Assembly: GCF_024746835.1 (NCBI RefSeq)
Contig: NZ_CP080531.1
Location: 6,406,001-6,470,000 of the forward strand
DNA: 64,000 nucleotides
DNA from: Mesorhizobium sp. AR02
GTDB taxonomy: Bacteria > Pseudomonadota > Alphaproteobacteria > Rhizobiales > Rhizobiaceae
Reading direction: 5' to 3'
Part shown: positions 9,336 through 18,914 of the stretch, in pieces
Position numbering within the stretch: position 1 is the first letter of the stretch
Layout: each line of letters begins with the position of its first letter
The notes under the pieces: model-generated
Told to the model about the DNA's origin: nothing
What the model saw: only the letters and a program-made list of their open reading frames with translations
Database searches by the model: none
Made by a program: the position numbers and the translations under genes

Positions 9336-9656
9336 ATGACCAAGCTGACCTTCATCGCCCATGACGGCACACATTTCGACGTGGATGCCGAAAACGGCTC
9401 GACGGTCATGGAAAACGCCATCCGCAACGCCGTGCCGGGGATCGAGGCGGAGTGCGGCGGCGCCTGCGCCTGCGCCACCTGCCACGTCTATGTCGATGAC
9501 GCCTGGACGGCGGAAGTCGGCGAGCCGGAAGCGATGGAAGAGGACATGCTGGACTTTGCCTACGACGTGCAGCCGAACTCGCGGCTGTCCTGCCAGATCA
9601 AGGTGCGCGACGCGCTCGATGGCCTGGTGGTGCGGGTGCCTGAGCGCCAGGGCTAA
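9336..9656 (+). CDS. [2Fe-2S] ferredoxin, adrenodoxin type
   Basis: A 106-residue electron carrier. The cluster ligands are Cys40, Cys46 and Cys49 in [11 protein letters not shown] (C-x5-C-x2-C) and Cys86 in RLSCQI. Cys44 is an extra cysteine within the loop. Adrenodoxin-like ferredoxins of alphaproteobacteria serve cytochrome P450s, Fe-S assembly or haem-related steps. The motif HVYVDDAW and the acidic segment [13 protein letters not shown] are typical of the group. The start ATG has AGGTGA upstream. A ferredoxin reductase follows 289 bases downstream, separated by a MITE-like repeat, so the two may be functional partners. Confidence 0.9.
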   Translation: MTKLTFIAHDGTHFDVDAENGSTVMENAIRNAVPGIEAECGGACACATCHVYVDDAWTAEVGEPEAMEEDMLDFAYDVQPNSRLSCQIKVRDALDGLVVRVPERQG

Positions 9657-9853
9657 GGCGTGTTGATATTCAGGTGATGCCGGCCTGCAAACGACTGATA
9701 CCTGCGCTTCCGGCCTTCGCCGAAGCACTCATGTGTGGTGTGGCTGTTAAGGCTACGCCCGGCGTAGGCCGGTGCTCACGCGAAAAGTACGCTCCGCTCC
9801 GGTTCTCGGTATCAGCCATTTTCGGCTCGGCCTGACCTGAATCTCAACACGCC
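9657..9853. repeat. MITE-like element with terminal inverted repeats
   Basis: A 197-bp element starting directly after the ferredoxin stop codon. The outer 19 bases at 9657-9675 (GGCGTGTTGATATTCAGGT) match the reverse complement of 9835-9853 with one mismatch. Weaker symmetry continues inward to CTGATACC / GGTATCAG, about 46 bases in. A small hairpin (CTACGCC / GGCGTAG) sits in the middle. No open frame and no clear target-site duplication were seen. It fits a non-autonomous mobile or palindromic repeat. Confidence 0.75.
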
Positions 9854-9879
9854 TTCGGCCCACGTTCCAATTTCTTTGA

Positions 9880-10977
<1,098 letters not shown>

Positions 10978-10986
10978 AAAGCGCTT

Positions 10987-12468
10987 CTATTCCGCGAGAA
11001 CGGGCGCGACCGTCTCGTCGCGGCCACGCAGCGCCTTTTCCGGCATCAGCGTCATTGCGACAAGCCCCAGCACCAGGGTGATGCCGGCGGTGATGAAGAT
11101 CATCACGAACGGCAACGCTGATGTCAGCTGAATGTGTGTCTGCGAGCCCTCGGCGGAGAGCGGCAGGCCATAGCCGAGCGCGACGGCGCCCAGCAAGGCG
11201 ACGCCCAGCGCGCCACCCAGCGTCCGCAGGAAGGTCAGCACGCCGGTCGCAACCCCGAGATGGGCTCGGTCGACGGCGTTCTGGACAGAGACGGTCGCGA
11301 CCGGGAATGTCGTTCCGCCGCCCAAGCCGATCAGGGTGGTCAGGATCTCGACCTCGAGCAGCGAGGCGTGGCCGGCAATGGCACTGAGCACGCCGATGCT
11401 GACAATGGCCAACGTGATGCCGATCATGGCGATACGCTTGTAGTGCACGAAGCGGGGGATCAGGCGGCCGCTGGAGGCGGCACCGGCGACCGTGCCGAGC
11501 AGAAGGCCGAGCATGGCCATTCCCGATTCGCTGACGGAAAGGCCGAGGACGGTTTGCAGATAGACCGGCAGGTAGACCGAAGCGCCGATATTCGCCGCCT
11601 GCAGCAGGAACATCGACATCGCACCGGCGAGCACGATCGGGTTGCTCAACACTTCAAGCGAGATCAACGGTTCAGCGGCCCTCAGCAGCCTCAGTGCGAA
11701 CAGGACCCAGAACACGGCCGAACAGGCCACCAGCCCGAGGATTTCGCGCGAAAGCCACGGATAGGTGCTGCCGCCCCAGTTGAGCGCCAGAAGCAGAAGT
11801 GCCGTGGCGATAACCAGAAGCACGGCGCCCAATCCGTCGATGCGGTGATGTTTGGCTGCAATCGGCAGCTTCTTCAGCGGCTTGTTGATGATCGCCATGG
11901 CCAGGAGCCCAAGCGGAATGTTGATCCAGAAGATCAGCGACCAGTGCAGATGTTCGGCAAAGGTGCCGCCGAGCAGCGGTCCCGCAATGCTGGCGACGGC
12001 CCATGTGCCGGAGACCCAGGCCGCATAGCGTGCGCGTTCGCGCGGCGGCACGAGGTCACCGATGACGGTTTGCGCCAGCGCAAACAGACCGCCGCCGCCG
12101 GCACCCTGGATCGCGCGCCCTATCACCAGCACGAACATGTTGGGGGCCATGGCGCTGACCAGCGATCCGACGAGGAAGATGAGGATCGCCGCGTAAACGG
12201 TCGGGCGGCGGCCATAGACATCTGAAATCTTGCCGTAGAGCGGTGCCACGGCGGTCGCGGTCAGGAGATAGGCGGTGACCATCCAGGGCAGATACTCGGC
12301 GTGGCCGAGTGCGCGCGCGATGGTCGGCATCGCGGGCGCGATGATGGTCTGGTCGAGCGCTGCCAGCAGCATCGACAGGAGGACGCCGCCGATGATGGCG
12401 TTCTTCTCGCTTTCGGTCAGCGGTGTGGCGGCAGCCGCCATGGCCTGCTTGTCGGCAGCCTGGTCCAT
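10987..12468 (-). CDS. MFS multidrug exporter, DHA2 (EmrB/QacA) family
   Basis: A 493-residue inner-membrane protein with about 14 hydrophobic segments, the size of the DHA2 drug:proton antiporters. Family motifs include LDQTIIAPAMPTI in the first helix, the loop GKISDVYGRRP after helix 2, and GPLLGGTF in helix 5 (motif C of antiporters). It ends 9 bases from the convergent ferredoxin reductase gene. No regulator gene is adjacent. The exported compounds cannot be predicted. Confidence 0.88.
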   Translation of the reverse strand: MDQAADKQAMAAAATPLTESEKNAIIGGVLLSMLLAALDQTIIAPAMPTIARALGHAEYLPWMVTAYLLTATAVAPLYGKISDVYGRRPTVYAAILIFLVGSLVSAMAPNMFVLVIGRAIQGAGGGGLFALAQTVIGDLVPPRERARYAAWVSGTWAVASIAGPLLGGTFAEHLHWSLIFWINIPLGLLAMAIINKPLKKLPIAAKHHRIDGLGAVLLVIATALLLLALNWGGSTYPWLSREILGLVACSAVFWVLFALRLLRAAEPLISLEVLSNPIVLAGAMSMFLLQAANIGASVYLPVYLQTVLGLSVSESGMAMLGLLLGTVAGAASSGRLIPRFVHYKRIAMIGITLAIVSIGVLSAIAGHASLLEVEILTTLIGLGGGTTFPVATVSVQNAVDRAHLGVATGVLTFLRTLGGALGVALLGAVALGYGLPLSAEGSQTHIQLTSALPFVMIFITAGITLVLGLVAMTLMPEKALRGRDETVAPVLAE

Positions 12469-12699
12469 AGTCTTTGTCCATGTGCTTTGCGCGCTGTCCG
12501 GGTCACCGATTGGGCTTGCCTTGTGTGTCCGCCGCGCGATCGGTCGTGGTGCCCGTGCCTCGAGGGTTGTGCCCTGCCAACCCGTGATATGTCGTTTCGT
12601 ATAGGCCGATTTCGGCTGCCGTTCGAAAATTTTTCAAAGCTGGCATTACGCTTCGGCCCGGTTGGCTTGCATCGGCGCCATTGCGTGCGCCGACGAAAT

Positions 12700-13323
12700 T
12701 CAGGCCGGTGGCGGCAACTGGCCGTTCTCGATGCGCTGGATGCGATAGCGCATGAGCCGCAGGATACGGCTTTCGAAATTGACGCTTTCGACGCGATCGA
12801 ATTGCACCTGGGCGCGGTCGTGCTTGGCGAGGATGGCGGCGGTGATCTCGGCCACCTTGGCCTTGGCCGTACCGCAATCCTTCTGCGGATAGGTCGCCTT
12901 CAGCGCGTCTTCCAGTTCGCGCGCATGGTTCTTGGCGATCTCGACATGGCGTTCTTCGTGGCGCTTGATGTCGGCGGCCAGCGTATCCCAGAACAGCTTC
13001 ACATCGGGGTCCGCCTTGCGCGGGCGGCGCCATTCCGGAAGGATCACCTTGACCTTGACGGTCACGGCCGCGTCGGCGATCCGGCAGGAGCCAGCCTGCC
13101 TTGCGTAGCTGATACGGGTGGTGAAGGCCATCTGGGTGGCGCCGGGGTGGCGCGAGCCCGTGCTTTTGACCTGCGGTCCATGTGTGGAGAGCTGCTTCTC
13201 AATGTCTTCGAGCGTGCTGCCGCCAATGGAAAAATAGCTGTATGTTTTCACCAGATTGGCCGCGCCCGCCGGGACGGCGGTCACGGCAAGCAGCAGCGCG
13301 CAAAGCAGGGATCGTTTCATCAT
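12700..13323 (-). CDS. DUF922 putative zinc-dependent secreted protease
   Basis: A 207-residue protein with a signal peptide (cleavage likely after PAGAA, near residue 21). The motif HEERH near residue 125 has the HExxH form of zinc metallopeptidases, and the protein fits DUF922. It is probably periplasmic. AGAGG lies before the start, where two ATG codons are adjacent. The function of the family has not been shown in detail. The 230 bases between this gene and the exporter start contain nothing I can recognise. Confidence 0.75.
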   Translation of the reverse strand: MMKRSLLCALLLAVTAVPAGAANLVKTYSYFSIGGSTLEDIEKQLSTHGPQVKSTGSRHPGATQMAFTTRISYARQAGSCRIADAAVTVKVKVILPEWRRPRKADPDVKLFWDTLAADIKRHEERHVEIAKNHARELEDALKATYPQKDCGTAKAKVAEITAAILAKHDRAQVQFDRVESVNFESRILRLMRYRIQRIENGQLPPPA

Positions 13324-13395
13324 ATTGCCTCTTTACCCACCTTGCTTTACGGCCGTTGCCGACGCAACGGAATTGATCCTTTGCGGATCACACAT

Positions 13396-13442
13396 CGTTG
13401 ATGAGCCCTTGGTTGATGAGCCCCATGGTTGATGAACAATGA
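13396..13442 (+). repeat. Three short tandem repeats at the folP start
   Basis: The core GTTGATGA occurs three times in 47 bases with 15-16 base spacing, and the third copy runs into the folP start codon. There is no standard ribosome-binding site here. Confidence 0.7.
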
Positions 13443-14290
13443 CGGCGAGGCGATGGCAGCTGGCGCATGGACGCCATCTCGACCTTGGCGGCAAGGCCGT
13501 CGTTGTCGGCATCCTCAACGTCACCCCCGACAGTTTTTCCGACGGCGGCCTGTTTGATGCGCCCGAAGCGGCGCTGAACCAGGCGCGCCGCATGATCGGG
13601 GAAGGGGCTGGCATCATCGACGTCGGCGGAGAATCGACCCGGCCGGGCGCCGCCACTATTTCGGCCAGCGAGGAACAGGCGCGTATCCTGCCCGTGATCG
13701 AGGCGCTGGCGAGCGCCAATGAGGTGCTGATTTCGGTCGACACCTATCGTGCCGAAACCGCGCGGCTGGCGGTGGCTGCCGGCGCGCATATCGTCAACGA
13801 TGTCTGGGGCCTGCAGCGCGAGCCCGACATTGCGCGGGTTGCGGCCGAAACCGGCGCCGGTCTCATCATCATGCATACCGGGCGAGAGCGCGAGAAACTG
13901 CCCGACGTGATCGCCGACCAGTTTGCGTTCCTGGAAAAATCGTTGGAGATCGCGCGTCGCAACGGCATTGCGGACGGTCGCATCGTGCTGGATCCCGGTT
14001 TCGGTTTCGCCAAAGAGACGGCGCAGGAAAATCTCGATCTGATGGCGCGGTTTTCCGAGCTTCATGCGCTCGGCTTTCCGCTGATGGCAGGCACCTCGCG
14101 AAAACGCTTCATCGGCACCGTCACCGGCCGCGATGCGGCCGACCGCGCTGCCGGGACGGCGGCGACCAGCGTCATTCTCAGGCTCAAGGGCGCGCATCTG
14201 TTTCGCGTCCATGATGTCGCAATCAACGTGGACGCGCTGGCCGTGGCGGATGCTATGCTGGCTCTTGAAAACGACCGACTGGGACGCTGA
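13439..14290 (+). CDS. folP: Dihydropteroate synthase
   Basis: A 283-residue enzyme that joins p-aminobenzoate to 6-hydroxymethyl-dihydropterin diphosphate, the sulfonamide-sensitive step of folate synthesis. Signatures are ILNVTPDSFSDGG, the DVGGESTRPGA loop, DPGFGFAKE and the GTSRKRFIG loop. It is first in a tight folP-folB-folK cluster, with 3 bases between its stop and folB. The start ATG has no clear ribosome-binding site and lies at the end of a short tandem repeat. No in-frame upstream start was seen. Confidence 0.95.
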   Translation: MTARRWQLAHGRHLDLGGKAVVVGILNVTPDSFSDGGLFDAPEAALNQARRMIGEGAGIIDVGGESTRPGAATISASEEQARILPVIEALASANEVLISVDTYRAETARLAVAAGAHIVNDVWGLQREPDIARVAAETGAGLIIMHTGREREKLPDVIADQFAFLEKSLEIARRNGIADGRIVLDPGFGFAKETAQENLDLMARFSELHALGFPLMAGTSRKRFIGTVTGRDAADRAAGTAATSVILRLKGAHLFRVHDVAINVDALAVADAMLALENDRLGR

Positions 14291-14293
14291 GCC

Positions 14294-14653
14294 ATGTATG
14301 TCATCCGCTTGAAGAACTGTGCCTTCTTTGCCCGGCATGGCGTGCTCGACGAGGAGGAGGCGCTCGGCCAGCGTTTCTATGTCGACGCGGTGCTGTCGGT
14401 CGAACCCGGGCGCGCGCTTGTCGACGACGCCATCGGGGAAACCGTCAATTACGGCATTGCCTTCACGGTGATCGAAAAGATCATCACCGGCGAGCGGCGC
14501 TTCCTGATCGAGGCCCTGGCAATGGAGGTGGCAAAGGCGCTGACGGAGCGGTTTCCCCAGATCAGGAGGGCTGAAATCACCGTGCGCAAGCCGAACGCGC
14601 CGGTGCCCGGCGTGCTCGATTATGTCGAGGTGACCGTTGTCTGGCCCGAATAA
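14294..14653 (+). CDS. folB: Dihydroneopterin aldolase
   Basis: A 119-residue enzyme that cleaves dihydroneopterin to 6-hydroxymethyl-dihydropterin and glycolaldehyde. It shows the family start (VIRLKNCAFFARHGVLDEE), with the Glu-containing turn, and the C-terminal VTVRKPNAPVPG with the catalytic Lys. Its size is normal. It lies between folP and folK, and its last 17 bases overlap folK, which points to translational coupling. Confidence 0.94.
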   Translation: MYVIRLKNCAFFARHGVLDEEEALGQRFYVDAVLSVEPGRALVDDAIGETVNYGIAFTVIEKIITGERRFLIEALAMEVAKALTERFPQIRRAEITVRKPNAPVPGVLDYVEVTVVWPE

Positions 14654-15149
14654 CACCGTCTACCTCAGCCTTGGCGGCAATCTGGGCGATCCGGCAGCCT
14701 CGATGGCGGCGGCGCTGCGCATTCTCGACGCCGATGGGGATACGCGTGTCGCTGCCGTCTCCTCGCTCTACCGCACGCCGCCCTGGGGCAAACTCGACCA
14801 GCCGGATTTCCTCAACGCGGCCGCCGAATTGTCGACCCGGCTCTCGCCGCGGGCGCTGCTCGACCTCTGCCTCGATGCGGAGCGGAAGTTGAAGCGTGTG
14901 CGCGAGGAGCGCTGGGGGCCGCGCCTGATCGATATCGACATTCTGGTGTTCGGTGACCGCGTCATCCACGAGACCGGGCTGGAAGTGCCGCATCCGCGCA
15001 TGCTGGAGCGCGCCTTCGTGCTGGCGCCGCTTGCCGAAATCGCGCCGGATCTTGCCGTCGGAGGACGAAGCGTGTCCGAGCGATTGGCTGCGGTCGATGC
15101 ATCAGGCATCGAACGCCTGCCGTCCGGCCGGGATTGGTGGCTGACCTGA
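14637..15149 (+). CDS. folK: 2-amino-4-hydroxy-6-hydroxymethyldihydropteridine diphosphokinase
   Basis: A 170-residue HPPK that transfers diphosphate from ATP to the pterin alcohol, making the FolP substrate. Signatures are LSLGGNLGDP at the N-terminus and RWGPRLIDIDIL, which holds the two Mg-binding Asp residues. The start is TTG inside folB, giving a 17-base overlap, and no ATG is available nearby. With folP and folB it supplies three consecutive steps of folate synthesis. Confidence 0.93.
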   Translation: MSGPNNTVYLSLGGNLGDPAASMAAALRILDADGDTRVAAVSSLYRTPPWGKLDQPDFLNAAAELSTRLSPRALLDLCLDAERKLKRVREERWGPRLIDIDILVFGDRVIHETGLEVPHPRMLERAFVLAPLAEIAPDLAVGGRSVSERLAAVDASGIERLPSGRDWWLT

Positions 15150-15159
15150 GCACTCCGTT

Positions 15160-15283
15160 AGAGCAGTTCACCGTTTCGCGGAAACGGCGACCCGCTCTAA
15201 CTCGTTGTTTTGACGCAATTCCCAAGGGAAAGCGCTATGCGCTTTCCCGGGAAAACTGCTCACACTTTTCCTGAAATTGCTCT
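15160..15283. repeat. Double-palindrome dispersed repeat, type 1, copy 1
   Basis: This occupies most of the folK-DUF924 gap. The first palindrome is 15160-15198, with AGAGC and GCTCT ends and an inner CCGTTTC / GAAACGG. A second part starts TTGTTTTGACGCAATTCC and ends AAATTGCTCT. It shares these blocks with the copy at 52577-52678. The layout resembles the RIME elements of rhizobia; that link is inferred from layout only. Confidence 0.75.
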
Positions 15284-15308
15284 GGGTGGTCGCCGGGCGG
15301 CGTAGCGG

Positions 15309-15854
15309 TCAGCCGGAGAACCCGCCGCCATCCAGAAATGCCTGTTCCTGCGGTGTCGTCTCGCGGCCAAGCATCTTGTTCCGGTGCGGAAAGCGGCCGA
15401 AGCGCTGGATGATGTCGCGATGCTCCTCGGCGTATTTGACATAGTCCGGCGCATTGGCTGTGGTGAGCGCCACCGATCTTTCCTGATCGGCGAGCAGTTC
15501 CGAATGTTCGAACGGCAGGTAGAGGAAGACGCGGAGTTCCGGTTCGAGCATCAAGTCCTGGCCGGCCGTGATCGCTTTTTCAGCGAAATGCTTCGCCAGT
15601 GGGTCGGTCGCGCACATATGGCCGGTGCCGCGAAAGCAATTGCGCGGAAACTGGTCGAGCAGGATCATCAGCGCCAGCGAGCCTTCGGCATGGCCTGACC
15701 AGTCGTCGCATTCGCGTCCCGCGGCGGCATAGTGCAGGTCGAGAAAGCGGTCACGGAAATCGGCATCGAAAGCGTCGTTTTTCTCGAACCATGCATCCTC
15801 GCCGGCGTCACGCCAGAATTTGGTGACCGACAGGGCCCTGCTGTCCAATTCCAT
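15309..15854 (-). CDS. DUF924 family protein
   Basis: A 181-residue all-helical cytoplasmic protein. The segments FWRDAGEDAWFEKN, LILLDQFPRNCFRGT-like (here MILLDQFPRNCFRGTG), FLYLPFEHSE and FGRFPHRNKMLGRE are the hallmark blocks of DUF924. Some members are described as TPR-like folds, and no reaction is established. It lies 15 bases downstream of the Kef-type antiporter gene and is probably cotranscribed with it. Confidence 0.88.
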   Translation of the reverse strand: MELDSRALSVTKFWRDAGEDAWFEKNDAFDADFRDRFLDLHYAAAGRECDDWSGHAEGSLALMILLDQFPRNCFRGTGHMCATDPLAKHFAEKAITAGQDLMLEPELRVFLYLPFEHSELLADQERSVALTTANAPDYVKYAEEHRDIIQRFGRFPHRNKMLGRETTPQEQAFLDGGGFSG

Positions 15855-15869
15855 GCATGATTCCTTAGT

Positions 15870-17705
15870 TCAATCGGCAGTTTCGGATTTGTGTAGAACG
15901 CCGGCCGTCTCCTCATTGAGGGCCTTGCCAGGGCGGCGCGGCGTGGAGAGCGGTGTCGGAATAGGCGTACCGATATTGCCGCGCAAGAAGCGTTGGCCGG
16001 CGCGTATGCCTTCGGCGAGCTGGGTTTCGAAACGGTCGGTGTCGCGGCGCCTGACGTCCTCGATCGTTTCAGCGACGTCTTCAGGATCGACGCCAAGCGA
16101 TTCCAGGGCCGAGCCACCGAAAACCAGCGCCGATTCGAAGGTCTCGCGCAGCTGATAGTCGACGCCGGTGCGGATGAGTTGCAGCGCCGTGCCGCGATCG
16201 AAGGCGCGCGCCAGCACAGTCAGCAAGGGAAACTCAGCCTTGACGAGTTCGGCGATGCGAACGGCGGCATCGGCCTTGTCGACGCAGATCAGCACGGCGC
16301 GCGCCTGGCCAGCGCCCGCGGCGCGCAGGATGTCGAGTCGTGTGCCATCGCCATAATAGACCTTGAAGCCGAAATCGGCCGCCGCCTGGATCATCTCGAC
16401 ATCGTTGTCGATGATCGACACGTCGATGCCGCGCAGCAGCAGCGGCTGGCTGGCGATCTGGCCGAAGCGGCCGAAACCGATGACCAACACACTGCCGGTC
16501 AGGCCGTCGGCGACATCGACCCCGTCGAGCGACTGCTCGTCGCGCGGGGTGACATACCGCAAGGCGATGATCGCCAGCGGCGTCAGCACCATCGAGATGA
16601 TGACGATTGCCGTGAGCGTCGCATTGGCCTGGCTGTCGATGATGCCGACGGCAGCCGCGGCGGAGTAGAGGACGAAGGCGAATTCGCCGCCCTGCGCCAT
16701 GAAGACAGCGCGTTCCAGCGCTTCGCGATGGCCGGTCTTTAGGATGCGGGCGACGATGTAGATGCCAAACGCCTTCATCACCATGTAGGCGACGACATAG
16801 ATGGCGATCAACTTCCAGTTCGCGACCACCACATGCAGGTCGAGCGACATGCCGACCGCAAGGAAGAACAGGCCGAGCAGGATGCCGCGGAACGGCTCGA
16901 TGTCGGCTTCGAGCTGGTGGCGGAAGGTCGATTCGGACAGAAGAACGCCGGCCAGGAACGCGCCCATCGCCATCGACAGGCCGCTGAGCTGCATGGCGAG
17001 TGCCGATCCCAGCACGACCAGAAGTGCCGCGGCCGTCATCACCTCACGGGCACGGGCATCCGCCAGGATGCGGAAGAAGGGGTTGAGCAGATAGCGGCCG
17101 GCCAGCACCAGTCCCACGATCGCGGCAAGGCCGATGCCGACCTCGGTCAGCCTTTCCGACAGGCTGGTGTCGGCGCCGCCTGGCGCCAGGAACGCGATCA
17201 GGGCCAGCAGCGGCACGATGGCCAGATCTTCCAGCAGCAGGATGGAGACGATGCGCTGGCCTTTCGGCGAGGCGATTTCGCCGCGTTCCTCGAGAAGCTG
17301 CATGACGATCGCCGTCGAGGTCAGCACGAAACCGGCGCCGGCGACGAAGGATTGCGAGACCGGGAAGCCTCCGGCCACACCGACACCGGTCAGCAGAACC
17401 GCACAGACGCCTACCTGCAGCGCGCCGAGCCCGAAGATTTCGCGGCGCAGGCCCCAAAGCCGCGATGGCTGCATTTCCAGTCCGATGATGAACAGGAACA
17501 TGACGACGCCGAGTTCGGCGACATGGAGGATGGCCCCTGATTCGGAAAAGATACGAAGGCCAAATGGGCCGATCACCACGCCGGCGGCGAGATAGCCAAG
17601 GATCGAGCCGAGGCCCATGCGTTTGAAGATCGGGACGGCGACGACGCCCGCGGCAAGCAGCGCCACCACCTGAATGAGATCGCTGCCCGACGCTTCCGCT
17701 GCCAT
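15870..17705 (-). CDS. Kef-type cation:proton antiporter (CPA2 family) with RCK domain
   Basis: A 611-residue inner-membrane protein. Residues of about 10-385 form a Na/H-exchanger-type domain with about 12 helices. A cytoplasmic RCK (TrkA-N) domain starts with the nucleotide motif VIGFGRFGQIAS. The C-terminal tail is basic. The protein resembles KefB/KefC, glutathione-gated K+ efflux systems that protect against electrophiles, but no ancillary KefF/KefG gene is present. ATG 17705 is preferred, since the in-frame ATG at 17741 has no ribosome-binding site. The 5' end faces an AraC regulator gene. Confidence 0.88.
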   Translation of the reverse strand: MAAEASGSDLIQVVALLAAGVVAVPIFKRMGLGSILGYLAAGVVIGPFGLRIFSESGAILHVAELGVVMFLFIIGLEMQPSRLWGLRREIFGLGALQVGVCAVLLTGVGVAGGFPVSQSFVAGAGFVLTSTAIVMQLLEERGEIASPKGQRIVSILLLEDLAIVPLLALIAFLAPGGADTSLSERLTEVGIGLAAIVGLVLAGRYLLNPFFRILADARAREVMTAAALLVVLGSALAMQLSGLSMAMGAFLAGVLLSESTFRHQLEADIEPFRGILLGLFFLAVGMSLDLHVVVANWKLIAIYVVAYMVMKAFGIYIVARILKTGHREALERAVFMAQGGEFAFVLYSAAAAVGIIDSQANATLTAIVIISMVLTPLAIIALRYVTPRDEQSLDGVDVADGLTGSVLVIGFGRFGQIASQPLLLRGIDVSIIDNDVEMIQAAADFGFKVYYGDGTRLDILRAAGAGQARAVLICVDKADAAVRIAELVKAEFPLLTVLARAFDRGTALQLIRTGVDYQLRETFESALVFGGSALESLGVDPEDVAETIEDVRRRDTDRFETQLAEGIRAGQRFLRGNIGTPIPTPLSTPRRPGKALNEETAGVLHKSETAD

Positions 17706-17865
17706 GCCTCTTGTCCCTATGTCCGACAGCACTCCTTGCATGCAGTTGGAGCGGGAGGCAAGGGCGGGGAGCCTGCCAGGACGGGTAGGTGCCGCTGAAG
17801 CGTTTCCCCTGGTGGAACAACCGTCTCCGCTTGCCTGCCGGACGATTGGTATCTATATTGGTCGG

Positions 17866-18855
17866 ATGACTGTCCATTCGTCCCGGCCGTCTCCGCCGCC
17901 CCATATTCCGATGGACGCGCTCAGCGAAGTCCTACAAGACTTTCGCTTGAGTGGTGTCAATTATGGCCGCTGCGAGCTCCGACATCCTTGGAGCATAGAG
18001 TTTCCGCAACAATCGCTGCTTCGTTTTCACTTTGTCGGTCAGGGTCCTTGCTGGATCCACACCGAAGCGCAAGGCTGGCAGGAGTTGCGCGATGGCGATC
18101 TGGCGCTGCTGCCGCAAGGCATCGCCCATCGGCTGGCCAGCGCGCCGGACGTTGCAGGCGGCTCGCTCGATGATTGCCGGGTAACCAAGTTGGGGAGCAA
18201 CGTCTGCGAAGTCGTACGGGAAGGCACGGGCGCGACAAGCACCCTTTTCTGCGGCTCAATGGCCTTAGGCGCCTGTGCGTTAAACCCATTGATCACGCTG
18301 ATGCCGCCTATCATCAAGGGTTGCGACGTGGCCGGCAATGACCCGGTGGTTGGTCCGTTACTGGCGGCCATGACCGCGGAGGCCGCGCAACCGCAGATGG
18401 GCAGCGCCACTATCTTGTCGCGTATGGCGGACTTGCTGACAGCCCGGCTCATTCGCTGCTGGGTCAATTGTACGGGAGCTTCGACCACCGGTTGGCTCGC
18501 TGCCATCCGCGATCCCCATATTGGCCGCGCTCTGGCAGCCATGCACAGAGACCCCGGCCATAACTGGACGCTCGAAAGCCTCGCCAGCCTAGCAGGCCAA
18601 TCGCGCTCGATTTTCGCCGAGCGCTTCAGCGCTGTATTGGGAGAGGGTGCTGCACGCTATCTCGCCCGTTTGCGCATGCAGCTTGCCCGCGAGTTGTTGG
18701 GGCAAAACGGCTTGTCGGTGGCCGAGGTTGCTACCCGCTTGGGCTATGATTCCGAGGCATCCTTCGCTCGCGCCTTCAAGCGCATCACCAATGTCTCGCC
18801 AGGCGTTGTGCGCCGCACAATTCCCGGACGAATAGACATGGATTTCGGATTTTGA
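17866..18855 (+). CDS. AraC-family transcriptional regulator (cupin type)
   Basis: About 329 residues. The N-terminal half fits the Cupin_6 sensor domain seen in AraC proteins beginning DALSEVLQDFRL. The C-terminal 100 residues contain two helix-turn-helix motifs, including LESLASLAGQSRSIFAERF and VAEVATRLGYDSEASFARAF. It lies 59 bases upstream of an MFS pump gene in the same direction, which is the probable target. An alternative start is ATG 17911, which would begin exactly at the conserved domain. Neither has a strong ribosome-binding site. Confidence 0.87.
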   Translation: MTVHSSRPSPPPHIPMDALSEVLQDFRLSGVNYGRCELRHPWSIEFPQQSLLRFHFVGQGPCWIHTEAQGWQELRDGDLALLPQGIAHRLASAPDVAGGSLDDCRVTKLGSNVCEVVREGTGATSTLFCGSMALGACALNPLITLMPPIIKGCDVAGNDPVVGPLLAAMTAEAAQPQMGSATILSRMADLLTARLIRCWVNCTGASTTGWLAAIRDPHIGRALAAMHRDPGHNWTLESLASLAGQSRSIFAERFSAVLGEGAARYLARLRMQLARELLGQNGLSVAEVATRLGYDSEASFARAFKRITNVSPGVVRRTIPGRIDMDFGF

Positions 18856-18886
18856 GATACATTTCATCCGAAAAGACTCGTTTATG

Positions 18887-18911
18887 AAGATCTCCAAACT
18901 TTGGAGATCTT
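18887..18911. promoter_or_regulatory. Perfect palindrome covering the MFS pump ribosome-binding site
   Basis: Arms AAGATCTCCAAA and TTTGGAGATCTT flank a single central C. The right arm contains GGAGAT, the ribosome-binding site of the GTG start at 18915. It may be a repressor operator, or an RNA hairpin (9-bp stem, AAACTTT loop) that hides the ribosome-binding site. Confidence 0.65.
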
Positions 18912-18914
18912 TCC

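Noticed and set aside
11134..12225. Long plus-strand frame opposite the DHA2 exporter
   Set aside because: The product is Gln/Asp/Arg-rich with no domain. It is the antisense shadow of a hydrophobic membrane protein.
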